From Massospora cicadina (lineage: Eukaryota; Entomophthoromycota; Entomophthoromycetes; Entomophthorales; Entomophthoraceae), in NCBI GenBank assembly GCA_022478985.1, contig JAKSZP010004231.1, forward strand, positions 1 through 64,000: a DNA stretch of 64,000 nucleotides. The letters are read 5' to 3'. The first letter of the stretch is position 1. Every line of letters starts with the position of its first letter. Shown here piece after piece: positions 1-10,264 of this stretch. Under the pieces are notes generated by a model. That model did no database searches and was not told where the DNA came from. It worked only from the letters and a program-made list of their open reading frames with translations. Both the position numbers and the translations under genes were made by a program.

Positions 1-352
1 GCCGCGGACAGTCTCTTAAACACTTTCTTCAAGTTCTGAAGGTGATCAGTAAACGTCCTACTGAACACATTTATATCATCCAGATATACCAAGATGCATG
101 ACAACTTCAGGTCGCTTAATACCGCATCCATGGCCCTCTGGAATGTCATGGGCGCATTACAGAGACCCTGGGGCATCCTAGTCGGCTGGTATAACCCCTG
201 TGTGGTGATAATTGCACATTTTCCTGGTCTTCTGCTGGCAAGTCAATCTGCCAGTATCCTGAGATTAGGTCCATTGCAGAGAAATACTTTGCTTCTCCTA
301 ATTGGTCTAGCACATCATTGATCCTCAGTAGGGGATACAAATCCTTCTTCAT
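1..352 (-). pseudogene. Ty3/gypsy reverse transcriptase fragment (GY-A)
   Basis: The minus strand encodes the palm-domain start of a Ty3/gypsy RT: a KKDLYPLLRINDVLDQLG stretch followed by YFSAMDLISGYWQIDL, which holds the first catalytic Asp of RT motif A. It aligns closely with the RT of GY-D at about 19.6 kb. After about residue 50 the frame breaks, and the motif with the PQG/NAP signature is read in another frame near 150-180. It is cut by the window edge before the YxDD box and is not functional. Confidence 0.8.
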
Positions 353-516
353 AATTTATTCAGCCTCCAATAGTCAATCACTACCTGATTTGATCCATCT
401 TTTTTCTTTACAATCAAAATCGGGCTTGCCCAGGGACTTGACAATGGAACTAGAAGCCCATGCTTTACTAGTTTGCTGATCTCATCTTTCACTACCGCTT
501 CAGAGGCTTTTAATAT

Positions 517-735
517 TCAGTTTGGTCTTGTTCTTATCAGTAAATTTTCTCCGGTGTCAACTTTGTAAATTATGCCTTGCGCGCATCCCAAATCATGATC
601 ATCCTGAGTGAATATTTCCCAATATCTCTCGAATAATTTGAGCACCTCCTCCTTCTGCCCTTCTGGCAGATCTGCGAGCTGCTCTTGATCAACTAATAGG
701 TTGATGCTGTCAGCTGCTCCAGCCAGTAATCCCAT
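517..735 (-). pseudogene. Pol linker preceding RT (GY-A)
   Basis: A 72-codon open stretch resembles the segment between protease and RT in GY-D (about 19.19-19.39 kb). It starts MGL, has an acidic helix with KLFERYWEIF, and ends in a VDTGENLLIRTRP segment, equivalent to the HTIDVGDAHPI segment before the RT of GY-D. In gypsy polyproteins this is the usual entry to the RT fingers. The frame stays open up to the fingers domain, where a break occurs. Confidence 0.65.
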
Positions 736-1077
736 TTCCTTGAGAGATTCAAAATCATGGAATCATCTCAGTTCTGCCGTTAGGATTAAATGAACAAATG
801 CAATGATTTTATTTTTCTTAATCTTCATCAGTTTTTCGCTTAAATTCGCCAAGAGAACTCATATTTCTCCATGGCCTGGCATAGTTCTTGGGATATATGT
901 CTTCTCATGTATCATTCAAATAATTACTTCTTCATCATCATTGGCCACATCAGACTCACTTGCACTTCTGTGTGCTTTCAATTTCTCTATTTCTTTCAAT
1001 AACTTCTCAATGTCCACACCAAATTTTCTCAAACAAATGCAATCCACTTCACGTTCCATTTTCAGAAATAGGACCTC

Positions 1078-1287
1078 TCAGATGAGGTCTCCTTCTTTCT
1101 TCTTTAATGAGTTTACTTTTCCAAGTAACTCGTTCCTGAAGTTGGCTACATTGTCAACTTCTTCCTCCACCTTGGTTACTTGTTCCTCCAAGGCCACAAA
1201 CTCCTGGTGGTCCGCAGAGTTTAAAGCGTTCTGGTTCACTGTGGCAATCTCAGTCCACAACCTACGCATCTCTTCTTTGTATGACAT
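1078..1287 (-). pseudogene. Coiled-coil N-terminal Gag segment (GY-A)
   Basis: This minus-strand open segment begins with Met 30 bases downstream of the PBS, the expected place for a gag start. It is rich in Glu, Lys and Leu with heptad-like spacing (for example FVALEEQVTKVEEEVDNV), so it probably forms a coiled coil. The same character continues with stops to about 960. No capsid homology follows. It is probably the counterpart of the coiled-coil Gag N-terminus of GY-E, with the rest of Gag deleted. Confidence 0.5.
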
Positions 1288-1315
1288 TCTGGATTAATTC
1301 TTCTACTCAACTACC

Positions 1316-1333
1316 CCTGTAGTGAGCACCAAC
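1316..1333 (-). other. Primer-binding site of GY-A
   Basis: The minus strand reads TTGGTGCTCACTACAGGGG just inside the LTR. The part TGGTGCTCACTACAGGGG is complementary to a tRNA 3' end of the form CCCCTGTAGTGAGCACCA. Exact or near-exact copies follow the LTRs of GY-D, GY-E, GY-F and GY-G. Confidence 0.75.
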
Positions 1334-1334
1334 C

Positions 1335-1987
1335 TGTAAAGATTTATAGGTTTTCTGATTATTTTTGTCCAATAACCCCTATAAACTTATTACTGCACAG
1401 GTTCAATTTCCTTGTGTGCCTCGCATTGTAAGAATATATATAATCCAATAATAGTACGGTGACTATTATCCATAGTCAAGTTAGTCTTATCTTCAGGCCC
1501 AACGCTTCAGCTGGTATTTCCAATAATACTGAATATCGCACTCTTAAGGATTCGTTCCCTAAAATTCTGTCCACTCAATCTTTGTTAAGATCCTCTGATG
1601 ACAGTCCCTTCAGCCCAACACACAGTCAGCAGTAATCCCTTAGCTATGATTCCCTTCATCTCTAGACCCCCACTTGGATCTCTACTCTTCTCTGAGAGTC
1701 TACCAATTATTTCCTTATGCAATAATATCCTTGAGATGGAATTTCACGCTAGATGCTGATAGTCTAACTATTACTAAATCTACAGTCAAACTAATAAGGC
1801 TCTTTATTAGTTCTTTTCCAACTGTAGACTTGTGTCAATCAGTGAGTATTTTCCAGTGTAATACTTGAGTGTTCTACTACTATACTACTTTACTACTGTA
1901 CTACTACTTTTGAGTTTTTAGTCTTTTTTATTATAGTGAATTATAGGGAATTTATAGGGGATTCAGCTGTCTAACCCTCGGTTGACA
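1335..1987 (-). repeat. Probable 5' LTR of GY-A
   Basis: The inner edge is firm: it ends next to the PBS with a TG/CA terminus (TGTAAAG on the plus strand). The outer edge is a guess. I placed it at TGTCAACC on the minus strand because the other gypsy LTRs here start TGTCAGG or TGTTGGA. No second copy lies in the window, so the length of about 653 bp is tentative. Confidence 0.45.
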
Positions 1988-2519
1988 CCTCTTTTAATGA
2001 AACGGCAGCTGTTGCCATTAAATCACCCTTCCTCATCTTGGCAGCAATGGTCTTCCCTATCCTGACTAGGATTCTGACATTAGACATCCTCAAGACCTGA
2101 AACAAAAAGAGTCAGAAATGTATCCTTAACGTTTTCCTCTCAATCCAAGTGAATCATCCATAATTGGCTAGCCACCAATCGATTCACTAGTTGCAGGCAG
2201 CATCACTCGCCTCGTAACTCATTAATCATTCCCAATCAGTTGGTGATGAAACCTGACCGATCCTAATCAGTACACCTGATAGTTAATTACTATCAGATGC
2301 CCTTATTTCGTCGGCCCTTTCACCCAATGAGATATTAAGTATTCATCTGGATCAATACCCAATGGATACGACCAGATAAATATCCTAAAAATCCCTCAAA
2401 TGTAGTTCCTCCAAAATTCAGGTCAACTAATTTCCAATTCATTTCGCCTTAGGGAATTTTTCCCCTAGCGATACCAGGTAATCTAGCAGGCTGGGAATAT
2501 GGGCAAAACACAACACCCT
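1988..2519. other. Unassigned stretch between GY-A LTR and LN-A
   Basis: No recognisable gene. The minus strand has a 38-codon basic open stretch at about 1973-2089 beginning MSNVRILVRIGKTIAAKMRK, preceded by a pyrimidine-rich tract ending in CAG. The rest is AT-rich with many stops. It may be decayed LINE sequence downstream of the LN-A endonuclease, or part of a longer LTR. I cannot decide. Confidence 0.3.
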
Positions 2520-2559
2520 CCAGGTGGGAGGATGTGCTTCAGATATTTAGTGGAAGATT

Positions 2560-2830
2560 AAAGTTGGACCAAATTACCACCCCACAGTGGTACATCCAAT
2601 AGGATTTGGCTGGAAGGAGCATGGGTGACCATGAGTCCTCCTCCCCTGGTGGACAGTGGGGTTCTTGGATGGCCAAGATGTCCACGGGGATATTGTGCAG
2701 GAAAGCCATTTTTTGGCCTGGGACATGAGGGCCTTGGCTCCCGCAATGTTGAGCGTCCCTATGATGATTGCAATAATTTGCACATCAGGAACGTTGGGTC
2801 GACCCACTGGGATCACCCCATTCCCTAGCA
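2560..2830 (-). pseudogene. LINE ORF2 start: AP endonuclease fragment (LN-A)
   Basis: The minus frame reads IIIGTLNIAGAKALMSQAKK, then a segment matching LN-C (SIGMLNIVGARAQASQAKK) at about 32.39 kb. The Asn in this first strand is a conserved metal-site residue of AP-type LINE endonucleases. The domain then decays; the GDFN and SDH motifs seen in other copies are missing. About 90 codons remain of an expected 220 or so. Confidence 0.65.
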
Positions 2831-3237
2831 GCGCGGGTCATACTACAAGTTTGGGGCTGATCAGCCAGAATGTATCCAGCATGTTGCTCAGTGGTCATAG
2901 TGTTGGTTTTGTTTGGTTTCTTTTGCTTAGATTACTCCGTGGAGTTTGGCTCTGATGTTGGTTGTATTGTGCCCCACCAGCGTAAAATTTTCCGCTGATT
3001 ACCTGTGGGCTAGATGTGCAGAAGCTAGGTGTCAGGGCAATTGGGTTTTGTGTGGGAGAGTTGTCACTTTGTGATTGGCTAGGATGATTTTCCATATCAT
3101 ACTCATGAACCACGTTGTCACTGGTCACGTTTGATTGGCTAGGAGGATCCACAGTGGTACATGGTGGTTCTGCTTCAGTGTGGTTGGAGGCGTTTGATTG
3201 GTTATGTTTGATAAATTTGCTTTGATTTTGTTGGATT

Positions 3238-4396
3238 TTATGGGGGGTTCTGAAAGGTTATTTCGCCGTGCTGCCATGGCATCTGACTGAATATGGTCTG
3301 GGGAATCATAGTGTGGGCTTGGGTTTTAGCAGAACTCACAGCCTGCTTGCGGGCAGCCTGTGTGTAATGACAATCCTTGCACAAAATGGGTTTGATTAAA
3401 GTGATTTTAGCTCTTTTGCCCCAATGGAAGGCGTAAGTGGCGTCCTTCATTTTACCAAAGGTTGGGCTCATTTCATTCATATCATCCTCACAGAATTCCA
3501 TAACTTCCATCCTGCACTTGATGGGGCACGCGTGGTCTTTGTGGCATAGAGCTGAGCAGAAGCTGCATATGGGCGGGGTGTGTTCCAGTGTGATGTGGAA
3601 GGGGCGAGATATGCTGCATTGGGGATATTGATGGTTACCATGCATGGAATGAGGGTGATATCCTCTACCACGTCCTTGTCAGGTTCATAATGGCTATTGC
3701 CTTCCCTGTACACAGGTGGGGCAGGAGGGGGAATTTCTTAACTTCAAGTTGTTTAATTTCGCCGTAACTTTTGAGGCCCATGCAGAGCTTGTCCTTGAGG
3801 ATATCATGGTGCACGGTGCTTGGGAGTCAATCAAATATGATGAATAGGTCATTTGCCTCACTCCATCATGTGCACGTTGTGAAGATAACGCGATCTTTGT
3901 TGTTAATTTTAACAGAAAATTTGGTTTTTGCTGCATCTGCCGCTTCCTCTGCGGTCGTGAACCTGACATCCACCCATCCTCTATGTAAATTTTTAAAAAC
4001 ACTGAAATAGTGTTTGGGAAAATCGTGGAGAAGGCCTCCCCCATTTTTTCCCATGACTCAAGGGAGGTATTGCTGACCATAATTCTAAGGCCATGCTTAA
4101 GGGAGGACAAGGGTTGGGAGTGTTAATTTTTGTGAAAGCGCCCATTTTTTGCAGAAATTGCAAAACTCCAGGTGTGGCGCTGTGTTCACCCTTTTTGGGG
4201 GAGGTTGTCCCAACATACTTCCAGGGCATTTTTCTCTGACAGGTTGGGTGGGTTTAGGGCCTTTTGCGCTAGCCACTTTTGCCAACTGGCGTTGGTGCAT
4301 ATGAATCTGCTCATTTTCCTGGTTGATTGTCAAATTTGGATAATTTGCGGAGAATCGTGTTACTAATAGTGATAGTAATGGGAAATAGAAGTTCAA
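3238..4396 (-). pseudogene. LINE ORF1: RRM-like plus CCHC zinc knuckle (LN-A)
   Basis: ORF1 proteins of such LINEs bind RNA and act as nucleic-acid chaperones in the retrotransposition particle. Read across three frames the segment has a basic N-terminus (MHQRQLAKVASAKGPK at about 4307), an RRM-like part (GWVDVRFTTAEEAADAAK at about 3960-3980), an RNP-like strand (ANDLFIIFDWLP, about 3840) and a CX2CX4HX4C knuckle CSFCSALCHKDHAC at about 3540-3580. The RRM part aligns with LN-C (INMVFETKEDVDAATK) and LN-F (FDIGFSTEEDADAAEA). At least three frameshifts are needed. Confidence 0.7.
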
Positions 4397-4439
4397 GGAT
4401 ATTTTATTGAATTTAGATTTAATAAAAAAGTTTTAGTCT

Positions 4440-6120
4440 CAACTGCATTTTGCCCATGCCAAACACAGCCTATGTTGACTAGATCGATACTTGTTGCCAC
4501 ATGTGGGGTGGCAGTGACCACCTCCTGGCATTTATCAGTTGCCTAAAAACGCCCTCAGGCTGGCTCAACTAGCCAAAAAAAAACACTTTAGTTCACTAAA
4601 TTTCACCTCAGGACCTAGCCCACCACCTTACATGCTCCCAAGCGGTGCTCAAAAGCCCTTGGCGCTCCCTCAAAGAAACCTGCTATCCAGCCTCTGATTC
4701 AAATATGGGAATATATTCCTCTATGTGAGCGTGGCCATCATCAAGATGGCCACAACAGTTTACATACCCGCTGGACGTATAGATTTTCGCCCCTTTAAAG
4801 TAGTACGTTGATCTTTGCTTCTTGTGTGAAGCCCAAGCCATGGTGGCAGCACAGCTGCTTTTAAAATAATAGAAATTCACCAATACCAACCATTCAAATG
4901 TGCTTACCAGTTAAGACCACACTTATGGTCCAGTTCGCCAGCTTGTCCTCACACCTCTCCTCCAAACGCCTCCACCACGAGCTCATGGTGGCTTGGCTGC
5001 CTATGGTGCTGACCCTGTGCTGCAGTTCTTGGTTCCAAATGACGCTGATTGTCTCACTGGGCCTTGCGCATTTGAAAAGATACACCCCTTTTGTCATGAT
5101 AACCACATTGTGATACCCCCGCACCATGATCAGATCCACCCCTGATCATCCCATCTAGGCTCACATCAAAAATGACCATTCTAGTTGTCCCTTGTGCTTT
5201 TCTTTCAAACACTCAAAGCATAAGTGTCCAGCGTTTTCCACAAAACTACCTCTGCTGCTCCTCTCTCTGAAATAATCCCTGTTACTGAATTTGCTAAATT
5301 TTTTATGTAGATCAATCCTTCACCCACCCTCAACCAACACAGGCACTGCCCCCACCTCTCCTCTCAACTAAGTTTTAACCTCCCAACTCATTCCTTATAA
5401 GATAGATGCTCTTGCGCTGGCGGAATTGCCATGGTACACTGTGCTCAGCCAGTCAGCATCTGCCACCCTACCAGCTCCTGTCACTGGCCCAGTGCTTTGT
5501 AATGAACCCTTTCAACGCCCTCAAATGGATCAATAATGCTGACCATTCCTGCTGAATTAAACCCACCTTTGACTGATCAGAATTCTTCACATAACCCCTC
5601 AATTCTACTCCCCGCCATTGATTCTATCCTTTTAACGGTTTCCTTATATACAAAACAATTAATAAAAGGGTGTAAATGCAGTTGTTGCCCCAAACAACTC
5701 CTTCCTTCAATATGCCCTCCATACAGAAATGGGCCATTTTGTGAGGGCTTTTATATACCTAAATTCCCAATAAAAATCCTGGAAAGTCAAATTGGATATT
5801 TAAAAACTAGATTTTGCAGCTGGCTGCATGTGCGCCAATGCAGCTAGATCTTCATTTTATGACCCCAACTATTCCCAAATTTTATCAGCACTTTAAAGCT
5901 TTTACTTGTGTGCCCAAAATCATAACATTTTGCCAAACATTAACTTGCCCAATTTGCTGAGGTGATAAACACTGGTGGGTTCATTGATGAGAAGATCCCT
6001 CACCTTTTTCTAATTCTGTCCCAAGCCAATGATGCTCCAACCCCCCTATTTTCTGCCTTTGCCCGCCATCTGAAGCTGGCACTGGATGAAAATTACTAAC
6101 CCTATTTCCCTTCTAGAATG
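4440..6120 (+). mobile_element. LN-B: ORF1-only LINE copy
   Basis: A plus-strand ORF1 homologous to those of LN-D and LN-F is followed by neither endonuclease nor RT. After the ORF1 C-terminus at about 6.1 kb there are about 250 unassigned bases and then GY-B. The first 250 bases or so (4440-4690) have no coding signal and may be 5' leader. I found neither a target duplication nor the 3' tail seen at LN-C and LN-F, so the limits are approximate. Confidence 0.6.
4749..6117 (+). pseudogene. LINE ORF1: RRM-like plus CCHC (LN-B)
   Basis: The segment starts MATTVYIPAGRIDFRPFK (about 4749), which aligns with AMATFEPAGLINFYPYKG of LN-F. An RNP-like strand follows (TTLMVQFASLSSHL, about 4915-4955), matching TTLVVTFANLPSHL in LN-F. 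A CX2CX4HX4C knuckle, CPLCFSFKHSKHKC, lies at about 5190-5231. The C-terminal part to about 6100 includes a 103-codon open stretch at 5536-5847 with no recognised domain. Several stops and frameshifts are present. Confidence 0.6.
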
Positions 6121-6369
6121 GATGCTTAAGTTAACGCTTTGACACCATGCTAGGATTTTTATCTCATATAATAGCCTCTTTGGTTGGCACAATGTAAATT
6201 AACATGCGTGGAGGTTCCCTCTCTTGGGTTGGGCACAACTAGTACTAAAGAATGGCCGCTGATAAGGAGGTGCAAAAAGATTAGAAAAGCTTCTGCATCA
6301 ATGAATGATTGAGCCCTCACACATCCCATGGGCCAGTTAGTAATCATAGTTAATTAAGAGAGATGGCTC
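6121..6369. other. No gene seen between LN-B and GY-B
   Basis: About 250 AT-rich bases without homology to anything else I recognise here. They may be the decayed LN-B 3' end or the pol linker of GY-B. Confidence 0.4.
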
Positions 6370-6770
6370 TAATGGAGTTTTCATTCATTACAGATATCTT
6401 TTAGCATAACTAAAAAGATTTCTTATCCTTTACCTCAAAGAGATGATGCTTTGGATAAGTCAGGAGGAGCTAGATATTTTATTACTTTATATCTCATAAG
6501 TGAATGCTGACAGATTGACTTGCCTCCTGAAGACCAAGATAAATGTGTAATCATTACCTCTCAAAAGTTGTTCCATCCTACTCAAATGCCCCTAGGATTT
6601 TGCAACGCGCCAGCCACTTTACAGAGAGAAATGGAAGCTATTATGGGAGACTTAAAGATGAGTTGCGTTTTGGTCTACTTTGACAATATAAATGTGCTCT
6701 CAAAAAGTTTACCCAACATCTAGCGCATTTGGAAGAAGTCTTTCAAAGGTGGCCTTAGCTCATTAAAGTA
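6370..6770 (+). pseudogene. Ty3/gypsy reverse transcriptase fragment (GY-B)
   Basis: Reads ITKK-SYPLPQRDDAL, then QIDLPPEDQDKCVI, then PLGFCNAPATLQREMEAI and LVYFDNINVLSK. The catalytic YxDD box appears as YFDN, so the second Asp is Asn. A stop follows shortly after (about 6721) and the thumb region is hardly readable. The order and spacing match the RT of GY-D and GY-E. Confidence 0.8.
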
Positions 6771-6989
6771 TAAGCCTAGAAAGTGCCAGTTTTTAGTCCT
6801 TAAATGAAATATATGGTGCACATTGTTGAAAATTGAGGAATTAGGTTGCAACCCAGAAGCTAAGCCCATCACTCGCATGATAGAGCCTGAAAAGTAAGTG
6901 AGATATCCAATTATTTCCCATAATGGTCAGATATTACTACAGATTCACACCCAGATTTTCACAACTCGCTGAGCTGTTAAACAATTCCT

Positions 6990-7505
6990 TCAACTAGGAA
7001 TTACCTTCCAGTGGTCACAAAAATATAAAGACTCTAACTGGCTGCAAAATGCTATGACTAAAGCCTCTGATCTGAGATATCCTAACTTTGAACAGCAATT
7101 TATAGTGAAATCTGATGCGTCCCTTATGGCTATAAAGTGGTACTTTATTAGATAGGGGATGGTTTGTAGGAGCACCTAGTAGCTTTTTAAAGCCATACAT
7201 GGACAAACACAAACATAAATACACAGTAAACAGAGTGGGAGTGCCTAGCCATTATATATACTTGTCAGTTTTGAGTCTTTATACATAGAACTCATTACAA
7301 AATTGTCACCAGCCAAGCTTCCTTGCAATGGTTATGTATTCTCAAAAAACATGAGGGTCTTCTAGCACAATGGGCCTTGAAATTACAAGCTTATGACTAC
7401 AGGATAGTTACTTGCTCAGGGCATACCCATCAGAATGCTAATGGGCTTTTGTGGCTTCCAGCTACTGAAGCCCTCACTCTTTTTCATCAACTGAAAAAAA
7501 GTTAA
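6990..7505 (+). pseudogene. RNase H remnant split by a short insert (GY-B)
   Basis: The left part reads FQWSQKYKDSNWLQNA and FEQQFIVKSDASLMAIK, the start of RNase H with a changed catalytic segment (KSDAS for FTDAS). The right part, from about 7317, reads ASLQWLCILKKHEGLLAQWALKLQAYDYRIV and ends HQNANGLLWLP, the normal RNase H end. Between about 7150 and 7310 is unrelated AT-rich DNA in place of the AYFSKTLSKAE block, so a small replacement or insertion has occurred. Confidence 0.7.
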
Positions 7506-8041
7506 AAAACTATGGCAACATGAAATCTTTTATTTTCTGCACCCTGGACCAGCCCACGAAGAATACTGAGATTTGGGACAAACAATTATATAAAATTGTG
7601 GGGAGTGACTGGAGGCTCTACCCTCCACCTTCTGCCCATCCTAAGATAACCATGAAAGCTTACTGCACCGTAGGGCGTGGACTCTTGTTGAATACATAAA
7701 AACTAAAATAAAAGGTTATTATAAGGAATATCTACAATTTGACATTCAAAAAGTCTTCATTAAATTCCTCAAATCTCAAGAACAGCAGTCCTATAAGCCC
7801 ATGACTAATTATCAACTAATCAAGCTTAATTGGTCCTAGAACACGGTGTCTATTGGCATACTAGAACCTTCCCCAAACAGTGTCCTTAACTTCAAATATA
7901 TCATAGTATTCATCAATTAACTCACTAAGTGGGTTGAGGAGCGGCCCCTCAGGAACCTTGGAGCAATATGACTTTGAAGCCTATGATTGATAAAATAATA
8001 CGCTGCATGGTTGTCTTCAAGTTATCCTCACAGATAATGTC
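7506..8041 (+). pseudogene. Integrase N-terminal half (GY-B)
   Basis: A heavily mutated stretch leads to YIIVFIN-LTKWVEERPL (about 7895-7950), the integrase core segment containing the strand after the first catalytic Asp. It then reads VILTDN at about 8020-8037, which includes the second catalytic Asp. It is cut there by the GY-C LTR. Confidence 0.65.
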
Positions 8042-8798
8042 TGTCAGGAAAGAGGAGTCGCTTTGAGATGGATGAGATTTAAACCTGATCTTAATTGTAA
8101 ACTGACCAGAGGGGAAAACTGATTTAGCAGATACTGAAATTGATAATAAAAGTGATGATCTCCTAAAAAAGAGTCATAAAATTCTTAATCTTTTTTTTCT
8201 GAATTCACTGATTTACCTGACAAAGATGCCAATTCACGTGATAAAGATTTTGCCTTTTGGTGTCATTAAAAACTGCTTCCACAAGAAAGGAAGGCTGAGT
8301 ATGCTGAAAGCCTTTGTACTCCGCCTCAATGATCAAGAGATCACCACTTCCAATTTGATCCCAATTTAGCTACAAGGTCTATCCCAAACAATTTTGAATC
8401 CTGCAAGGCCCTATAAATAATTTCAGTTTTTGATAAATAAAGATACCTTCAGATTTTCCTAGTTATTTTACTATAAGTTTCCCTGCCTTTTTTCATACAG
8501 AAGACCTTGTCTGTTCAAAGTGTACAGAGTAGCCTCAACAAAGAATTCACATTGTAAGATTGTAAGGAGCTTTTTGATTTGTTTCATTAAATCGCTCATT
8601 AGGGCGTTTTGTTTGAACCAAGTAGTTATGTTAGTTTTAGTTAGTTTTAGTTTCAGTGATGTCCATCCCCTGATCAGCTTGCCTCAAATAATAAAAAAAG
8701 ATTATAAGGAGCGTAATCGCCCTAAAAATTCCCACCAGAGCTACCTTAATTAATAATAAAGTAGCCTTAGAAGGTCCTGACCTTCAGAAATATCAACA
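8042..8798 (+). repeat. 5' LTR of GY-C
   Basis: Starts TGTCAGGAAAGAGG and ends ATCAACA. Blocks shared with the 3' LTR include the segment around AAGCCTTTGTACTCCGCCT (about 8308), the TATA region GCAAGGCCCTATAAATA (about 8404) and the end segment AAGGTCCTGACCTTCAGAAA (about 8771). A 60-80 bp stretch near 8570-8700 is absent from the 3' copy. Confidence 0.8.
8412..8419 (+). promoter_or_regulatory. LTR TATA box (GY-C)
   Basis: TATAAATA in the middle of the 5' LTR, kept at 22721-22728 in the 3' LTR. An AATAAA lies about 25 bases downstream. The same TATAAATA element occurs in the GY-E LTRs, as expected for the U3/R boundary of related families. Confidence 0.5.
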
Positions 8799-8808
8799 AA
8801 CCCAAAAC

Positions 8809-8826
8809 TGGTGCTTTCTGCCAGGT
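8809..8826 (+). other. Degenerate primer-binding site (GY-C)
   Basis: TGGTGCTTTCTGCCAGG lies ten bases after the LTR. It keeps the first seven bases and several later positions of the PBS shared by the other gypsy elements, so it looks like a mutated copy of that site and not a different primer. Confidence 0.45.
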
Positions 8827-9249
8827 CCTTTCAAGGCTACCTGGTGAAGACCTATCTTCCAGATGAACAATATCAGCGACAATAGCCCTACTAACATGAA
8901 GGAGAACTTGAGCCAAACCTGATGGATCATTACCCATAATCCAGATATTCCTTTGCCTCACACTTGCAAAATTGAATTCAATGTGGCCATGACCTTGAAT
9001 ATTTCACGCCAGATGAATCGCTCTATCAAATGTAGGCCATTGATGCTACCAAAACTGTTACTACATTATTGGGTGGAACTATTATCCATGGAGAGAGATC
9101 CGGCTGTAGCCACACCGCACAGATTCCTAACAACTTGTCTCATCTATATTCCTCTCCTGACCTTCACAGTTCTGAAGTAGGATTAGCCTGAACTTAATCT
9201 ATTCTTTGACTTTTTGTAAATCCCGCCTTATACCATCAAATGCAGTTAC

Positions 9250-10180
9250 TTGTGCTGCGTCACTTGGAGATCCAACGTCAACTCATGTTTTATCAAACCC
9301 ATGCTCAACTCCTTGAGTTGTATGAGGCTGCATACAATTTTAGATGAGACAACTGGGATGCTATTTTATACAATCACCACAAAATCAACGAAATTCAACG
9401 TTATCTAGATCATATTAAAAATGGATTTACAATACTTTCAATATGAACATTCTCAGCTAATCAACTATGCCTCCATCGATATGGACCAACAATTGGAACG
9501 CACTTTATCTAACCTCACAACTGCATCACTGAGAATCGCCAGAATACTGACTCCTGAATCACCACCTTGGCCGCTCAATTCAACAGTTGACTGAATGAAC
9601 TGTTATGACGCCAATTCAAGAAGTTGTCATTAGAAGAAACTCCTGGAGATACTGGATCTAGTGGGAATGTGGGAGAACAGGGACCCCCTGGACCTGAATG
9701 TCCCCGCTGTACTCCTGGATCCTCTCCCCCAGTTGGACCTTCCTTTTACGAAAGTCATGAGGCTCATATAAAGGCTCTGGGGTGACGATTACTATAGTTG
9801 GCCCTGGAGCTGATATGACTATAGAAGTAGATATTTTGATGCAGATTTAACCTTCATCTCCATATACTACATTTAATTTGAAACTACTGTAATTTGTGCA
9901 AACCTAATTAGGTCCCAGGCCAAATTAATCATTAACTTAAGCGAATGAATGTGAAGCTCCAAACTATTGAAGCTAAACAAAACTCTCTTTCCACCTTATT
10001 GGCCCTTTTATCTGCTGAGACAGAAAAACTTCGCTGATTTATATACCAAAGCCCCTCTTACGCATTTCAATGAAAGTTATGATACTCTCCAGGATGATAT
10101 AGACGAGTTTCGCCACAATTTTGATAAGGCTATACCTCATACTGATCTAGGAACTATGGAACTCACTGGGTCTGAGTGAC
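9250..10180 (+). pseudogene. Gag N-terminus: coiled coil and collagen-like stretch (GY-C)
   Basis: The segment LLELYEAAYNF--DNWDAILYNHHKINEIQ (about 9310-9405) matches DFYNVASSFMHDNREAILNNHQLINKI in GY-E, so the two Gag N-termini are homologous. A helical segment follows, and then eleven Gly-X-Y-like triplets at 9645-9743, eight still starting with Gly (GDT GSS GNV GEQ GPP GPE ... GSS ... GPS). A 70-codon open stretch at 9967-10179 is acidic and helical, probably the second coil. Stops are frequent. Confidence 0.65.
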
Positions 10181-10264
10181 CAACCTCTCTGGCCATCCAT
10201 GTGCTTTCTAAACCAGTCATATATTTTATGCTAATCTTTAAGGAGAAGTACATACCCAAGACTG

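Larger units (their letters stand above)
1..1987 (-). mobile_element. GY-A: partial Ty3/gypsy element, 5' end
   Basis: On the minus strand this reads LTR (1987 to 1335), primer-binding site, a coiled-coil Gag N-terminal piece, then the pre-RT linker and reverse transcriptase, running off the left edge of the window. Only about 300 bases separate the coiled-coil region from the linker before RT, so the capsid, zinc knuckle and protease are missing. I infer an internally deleted copy. The RT fragments have frameshifts. Its PBS is shared with the other gypsy elements here. Confidence 0.75.
2520..4400 (-). mobile_element. LN-A: 5' part of a non-LTR (LINE) retrotransposon
   Basis: The minus strand carries ORF1 (RRM-like segment then a CCHC knuckle) followed by the start of an AP-type endonuclease. 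The same domain order is seen in LN-C on the plus strand. The reverse transcriptase is absent; the element is lost or unreadable beyond about 2520, next to GY-A. Multiple frameshifts and stops show it is dead. It lies head to head with LN-B. Confidence 0.75.
6370..8041 (+). mobile_element. GY-B: gypsy pol fragment, left part
   Basis: RT, a broken RNase H and the start of integrase are readable in order on the plus strand. The sequence stops at 8041 inside the integrase catalytic core (LTDN), where the GY-C LTR begins. Integrase-like sequence appears to resume at 22968, beyond GY-C, so I infer that GY-C inserted into GY-B. No LTR of GY-B is visible. It is among the oldest, most decayed elements in the window. 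Confidence 0.65.

Noticed and set aside
803..1297. 164-codon plus-strand open frame.
   Set aside because: It is the antisense shadow of the Glu/Lys-rich coiled-coil region of GY-A; a Ser/Phe-rich antisense frame is typical of that.
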